A DNA stretch of 64,000 nucleotides, from the NCBI RefSeq assembly GCF_049200465.1, contig NZ_CP120836.1, positions 434,001 through 498,000 on the forward strand. The letters run 5' to 3'. The stretch is from Leptothermofonsia sp049200465. GTDB lineage: Bacteria; Cyanobacteriota; Cyanobacteriia; Leptolyngbyales; Leptolyngbyaceae. How positions within the stretch are numbered: the stretch's first letter is position 1; each line of letters starts with the position of its first letter. Shown one piece after another: positions 61,033 through 64,000 of this stretch. The notes under the pieces were generated by a model, which was not told the origin of the DNA, made no database searches, and saw nothing but the letters and a program-made list of their open reading frames with translations. The position numbers were made by a program, and so were the translations under genes.

Positions 61033-64000
61033 ATGCCTGATACCGTCGGTAATACTTTTGCGACTGCGAAAACAATATTTCCTATCGCTAGTTCTCAGAC
61101 TTTCCAAGAATTTGTTGGTGTAGAGAATAGCATTCTGGATTCGAGCGACTACTACCGATTTACGCTCGCCAGAAGCAGCAGCTTTACTCTAGTTTTAGGG
61201 GGGCTTAGCGCCAACGCCAACGTTGAAGTTCTCAATAGTTCGGGGTCCGTAGTTTTTGCAGGCGGTGCTGCTCTCAGCTCCTTCAACTCAGGAACTCTCC
61301 CTGAAGCACTTAGTGCCGTCCTGGATGCGGGTACCTATTATATTCACGTTTTTCCAGGTCCCGCTACCAACCCATTAGACCCGCTTACAACCCCCAGCAC
61401 TAACTATTCCCTTAGCATTGCAGCAAACAATAACGCCCGCTCAGACATTTTTTGGCGCAACTATGCTACCGGTGAAAATTCTGTCTGGTTTATGGAGGGG
61501 GCAAATCTGGCATCGTTTGCCTTTACAACCACAGCCCCTGACCTAGCCTGGACGGTTCAGGCGACGGGAGATATGGATGGAGACGGCTACGCTGATGTGG
61601 TTTGGCGCAACTACCGCACCGGAGAAAACAGCATCTGGCTCATGAATGGAGCTGCGTTAACCTCGGCGGTCATTCTGCCACCCAATGGCGATCTCAACTG
61701 GCAAATCAACGGTATCGCCGACCTCAATAAAGACGGTAAAAACGACCTTGTCTGGCGGAACTATGCCACTGGACAAAATGTGGTCTGGTTCATGAATGGT
61801 CCGGTATTCACAGGTGGCTTTGCCGAACTTGAGTCCTTACCGAACACCAATTTCCGGCTTCAGGGGACGGCTGATTTTAACAATGATGGCAACACCGACC
61901 TTTTATTCCGAGATTACACTCCCGGTGGTGGTGGTAACATCATCTGGTTGATGAACGGAACCGGTCGAGTGTCAACTGTCGAACTGCTTGCTGCACCCGA
62001 CTTGAGGTATCAAATTCAAGGTACAGGCGATTACAACTTCGATGGCAGAGCTGACATTCTCTTCCGTAATGTCGCCACGGGTGAAAATGTTGTCTGGTTC
62101 TTAAATGGCACAACCTTTGCTGGGTTCACCAATATTGTCTCAGTCCTCGATTTAAACTACCAGGCAACTGCACCCTTCATTCGTTACCTGCCGCCAACCC
62201 GAGTTGATCTTGCTGACAATACCGGTGCCACTGGCTTCTCCATCGGTCCATTGAATGGCAATGGTCTTTATCGAGACTCCATTGATAGTACGGATCCAGT
62301 AGACTTTTACCGCTTCTTCCTGGGTAGCCCTACCAGTCTGAGTCTTTCCCTCACAGGACTCAATGGTTCGAACTTGGACGGGGATCTGGATATTCAAGTT
62401 CTTGACTCAGCAGGCAATCCCGTTGTCATTGGTGGAAATCCGCTGCAATCGACAAATCCAGCTGGTGCCACAGAAGCCATCTCAGCTAATCTCGATCCTG
62501 GCAACTACTTCATTCGAGTCTTCCCCAAGACAAATGAAGCCAGCTTCTATGAGTTAAATATTGTGGCAAACAACCTGCCCGTTCTAGCAACTAAAAGTAA
62601 TCTAACTTTAAGCGAGGGTGGCACGCAGACAATCGCTAGCACGCTGCTGCTTGTCACCGATGACAACAATTCCGCCAATCAAGTTACCTACACACTGGTT
62701 GATCCCCCTGATCACGGCAACCTTAGTCTGAGTGGTGCTGCCATCACCACGGGGAGTACCTTTACCCAAGCTGATATTAATGCAGGCAGGCTGTCCTATA
62801 CCCAGGATGGTTCAGAAACTCTGATTGATAATTTCATCTTTAGCGTTTCCGATGGTGTAGGTGGAACAATTGGAAACACCACTTTCACCATCAATACCGT
62901 TCCGGTCAACGACCCACCTACCCTGGTCAGCAATGCTGTCCTTGCGGTCACTGAAGGGCAGGGAGCTGTTTTGACCAGCAATACCTTATTAGTCACTGAT
63001 ATTGAGCAACAACTGGCTTCGCAAATTGTCTACAACCTCGATAGCCTGCCTGCTAACGGCAACTTGGTATTAAACGGAGTAACACTCTCGGCTGGCAGTA
63101 CCTTTACCCAGGCCGATGTCAATAGTGGTACCCAGTTGCAATATAGCCACAACGGCAGCGAAACGACTAACGACACCTTCGTATTTACGGTTTCAGATAG
63201 TGCTGGCGGTACTCTGACTCCACCAACAACCACCTTCAGTATCAATGTCACTCCGGTTAACGATGCACCTGTGCTGACAACGAATCTGGGGCTGACAGTG
63301 AGCCAGGATGCGACTGCTCGGATTACCTCAACTCTGCTGGCAGCCACTGATGCTGAGTTTCTCACATTGCCAGACCAGGTGGTCTACACCGTCGTGACAG
63401 GACCTACTAGAGGTACCCTCTATCGCGACGGCACTCAAACCAACACCTTCACCCAGGCCGACATTAACAACGGCACTGTTTCCTATGACCATGATGGCAG
63501 CAACACCAACAGCGACAGCTTTACCTTTACAGTGACCGATGGAGTCAATACAATTCCTGCTGGAGATCCTGCCACTTTCAATATCACCATTAGCCGGACT
63601 AACTTTGTGCCGGTGCTGGCAACGAATACTGGACTAACCCTAACCGAAGGCACTACCGCTGTAATTGGCAATACTCTGCTGCGCATTACGGATCAGGACA
63701 ACCCGCCGCCTCAAATTGTTTACACGCTGCTGAGCACGCCGAGCAACGGCAGTCTCAATCGGTTTGGCACGCCTCTAACGGTAGGTCAAACCTTTACTCA
63801 GGATGATATTGATAACCTGGGTCGAATGACTTATCAGCACCATGGTTCCGAGTCACCATTGACGGACAGCTTTACCTTTACGGCATCAGATGGTTCTAGC
63901 AGTGCAATTCCGACAGCCACCTTCAGCATCACGGTGACACCAGCCAATGATGCCCCCGTGCTGGCGACAAATACTGGAGCCTCATTGTCTGAAGGCGGTA
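61033..64000 (+). CDS. Large PPC / FG-GAP / cadherin-like surface protein, 3' end outside window
   Basis: At least 989 residues from ATG 61033, frame open to the edge. Order: a pre-peptidase C-terminal-type domain (about 8-135: LDSSDYYRFTLARSSSFTLV and AGTYYIHVF), five or six FG-GAP-type repeats (about 138-375: DIFWRNYATGENSVWFMEGA, DVVWRNYRTGENSIWLMNGA and others), a second PPC domain (about 395-512: STDPVDFYRFFLGSPTSLSL, PGNYFIRVF), then at least four CSPG/cadherin-like repeats of about 115 residues (LTLSEGGTQTIASTLLLVTD, GSTFTQADINAGRLSYTQDG, VPVNDPPTL, VTPVNDAPVL). No signal peptide is evident. Likely calcium-binding, secreted by a type I or similar route, and adhesive or polymer-interacting (inference). 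The FG-GAP units resemble those at 45967 closely. Confidence 0.93.
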   Translation, partial: MPDTVGNTFATAKTIFPIASSQTFQEFVGVENSILDSSDYYRFTLARSSSFTLVLGGLSANANVEVLNSSGSVVFAGGAALSSFNSGTLPEALSAVLDAGTYYIHVFPGPATNPLDPLTTPSTNYSLSIAANNNARSDIFWRNYATGENSVWFMEGANLASFAFTTTAPDLAWTVQATGDMDGDGYADVVWRNYRTGENSIWLMNGAALTSAVILPPNGDLNWQINGIADLNKDGKNDLVWRNYATGQNVVWFMNGPVFTGGFAELESLPNTNFRLQGTADFNNDGNTDLLFRDYTPGGGGNIIWLMNGTGRVSTVELLAAPDLRYQIQGTGDYNFDGRADILFRNVATGENVVWFLNGTTFAGFTNIVSVLDLNYQATAPFIRYLPPTRVDLADNTGATGFSIGPLNGNGLYRDSIDSTDPVDFYRFFLGSPTSLSLSLTGLNGSNLDGDLDIQVLDSAGNPVVIGGNPLQSTNPAGATEAISANLDPGNYFIRVFPKTNEASFYELNIVANNLPVLATKSNLTLSEGGTQTIASTLLLVTDDNNSANQVTYTLVDPPDHGNLSLSGAAITTGSTFTQADINAGRLSYTQDGSETLIDNFIFSVSDGVGGTIGNTTFTINTVPVNDPPTLVSNAVLAVTEGQGAVLTSNTLLVTDIEQQLASQIVYNLDSLPANGNLVLNGVTLSAGSTFTQADVNSGTQLQYSHNGSETTNDTFVFTVSDSAGGTLTPPTTTFSINVTPVNDAPVLTTNLGLTVSQDATARITSTLLAATDAEFLTLPDQVVYTVVTGPTRGTLYRDGTQTNTFTQADINNGTVSYDHDGSNTNSDSFTFTVTDGVNTIPAGDPATFNITISRTNFVPVLATNTGLTLTEGTTAVIGNTLLRITDQDNPPPQIVYTLLSTPSNGSLNRFGTPLTVGQTFTQDDIDNLGRMTYQHHGSESPLTDSFTFTASDGSSSAIPTATFSITVTPANDAPVLATNTGASLSEGG

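Overview
The window comes from a cyanobacterium. Form IB RuBisCO (rbcL-rbcX-rbcS), psbK, psb28, a PCP_red protein and many small cyanobacteria-only families are present. The HIP1 octamer GCGATCGC recurs throughout (for example 283-290 and 2778-2785), and STRR-like heptamer runs occur, including one between rbcL and rbcX. Gene content and repeat load suggest a filamentous, Leptolyngbya- or Oscillatoriales-like lineage; the genus is an inference.

Layout. 1-13.9 kb: the 3' part of a GAF/PAS histidine kinase, cobS, tgt, psbK, a lone receiver protein, a decayed IS701-type transposase, a small membrane protein, a DUF4327 protein, an FHA-Ser/Thr kinase plus zinc-ribbon PP2C phosphatase pair, and tRNA-Gln(UUG). 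14-22 kb: the outer-envelope cluster purC, bamA, lpxC, fabZ, lpxA, lpxB, all on the minus strand. 22.3-30 kb: a lipoprotein, nfi, ctaA-ctaB with an ABC exporter pair, and a beta-hydroxyacid dehydrogenase. 30-38.5 kb: a 1305-residue multi-GAF kinase, small genes, and thiC behind a TPP riboswitch. 38.6-42 kb: a TIR-transmembrane-WD40-TPR gene interrupted by three frameshifts. 42.5-45 kb: rbcLXS. 45-50 kb: a five-repeat FG-GAP protein with a metalloprotease-like end, a broken DUF3370-like gene, remnants and a pcp-like gene. 50.7-56 kb: hisH-rsmD, moaB, psb28, larB, an IS630-type element and a 2Fe-2S ferredoxin. 56-64 kb: a NAGPA-type lipoprotein, DUF1036 and MORN proteins, an intact DUF3370-like gene, and a large PPC/FG-GAP/cadherin-like surface protein that runs off the right edge.

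Three themes cross the window. (1) About 20 intergenic copies of roughly 100-bp MITE-like elements fall into four end-type families. They share G/C-rich hairpin cores and several supply the stop codon of the gene next door. One copy has the left end of one family and the right end of another. (2) At least ten reading-frame breaks coincide with one extra base in a homopolymer, including in purC. This points to systematic homopolymer over-calling, so several apparent pseudogenes may be intact. (3) A module of one FG-GAP surface protein beside one DUF3370-like secreted protein occurs twice (46-49 kb and 59-64 kb). With the TIR/14-blade WD40 protein, it is the best candidate for an undescribed system.
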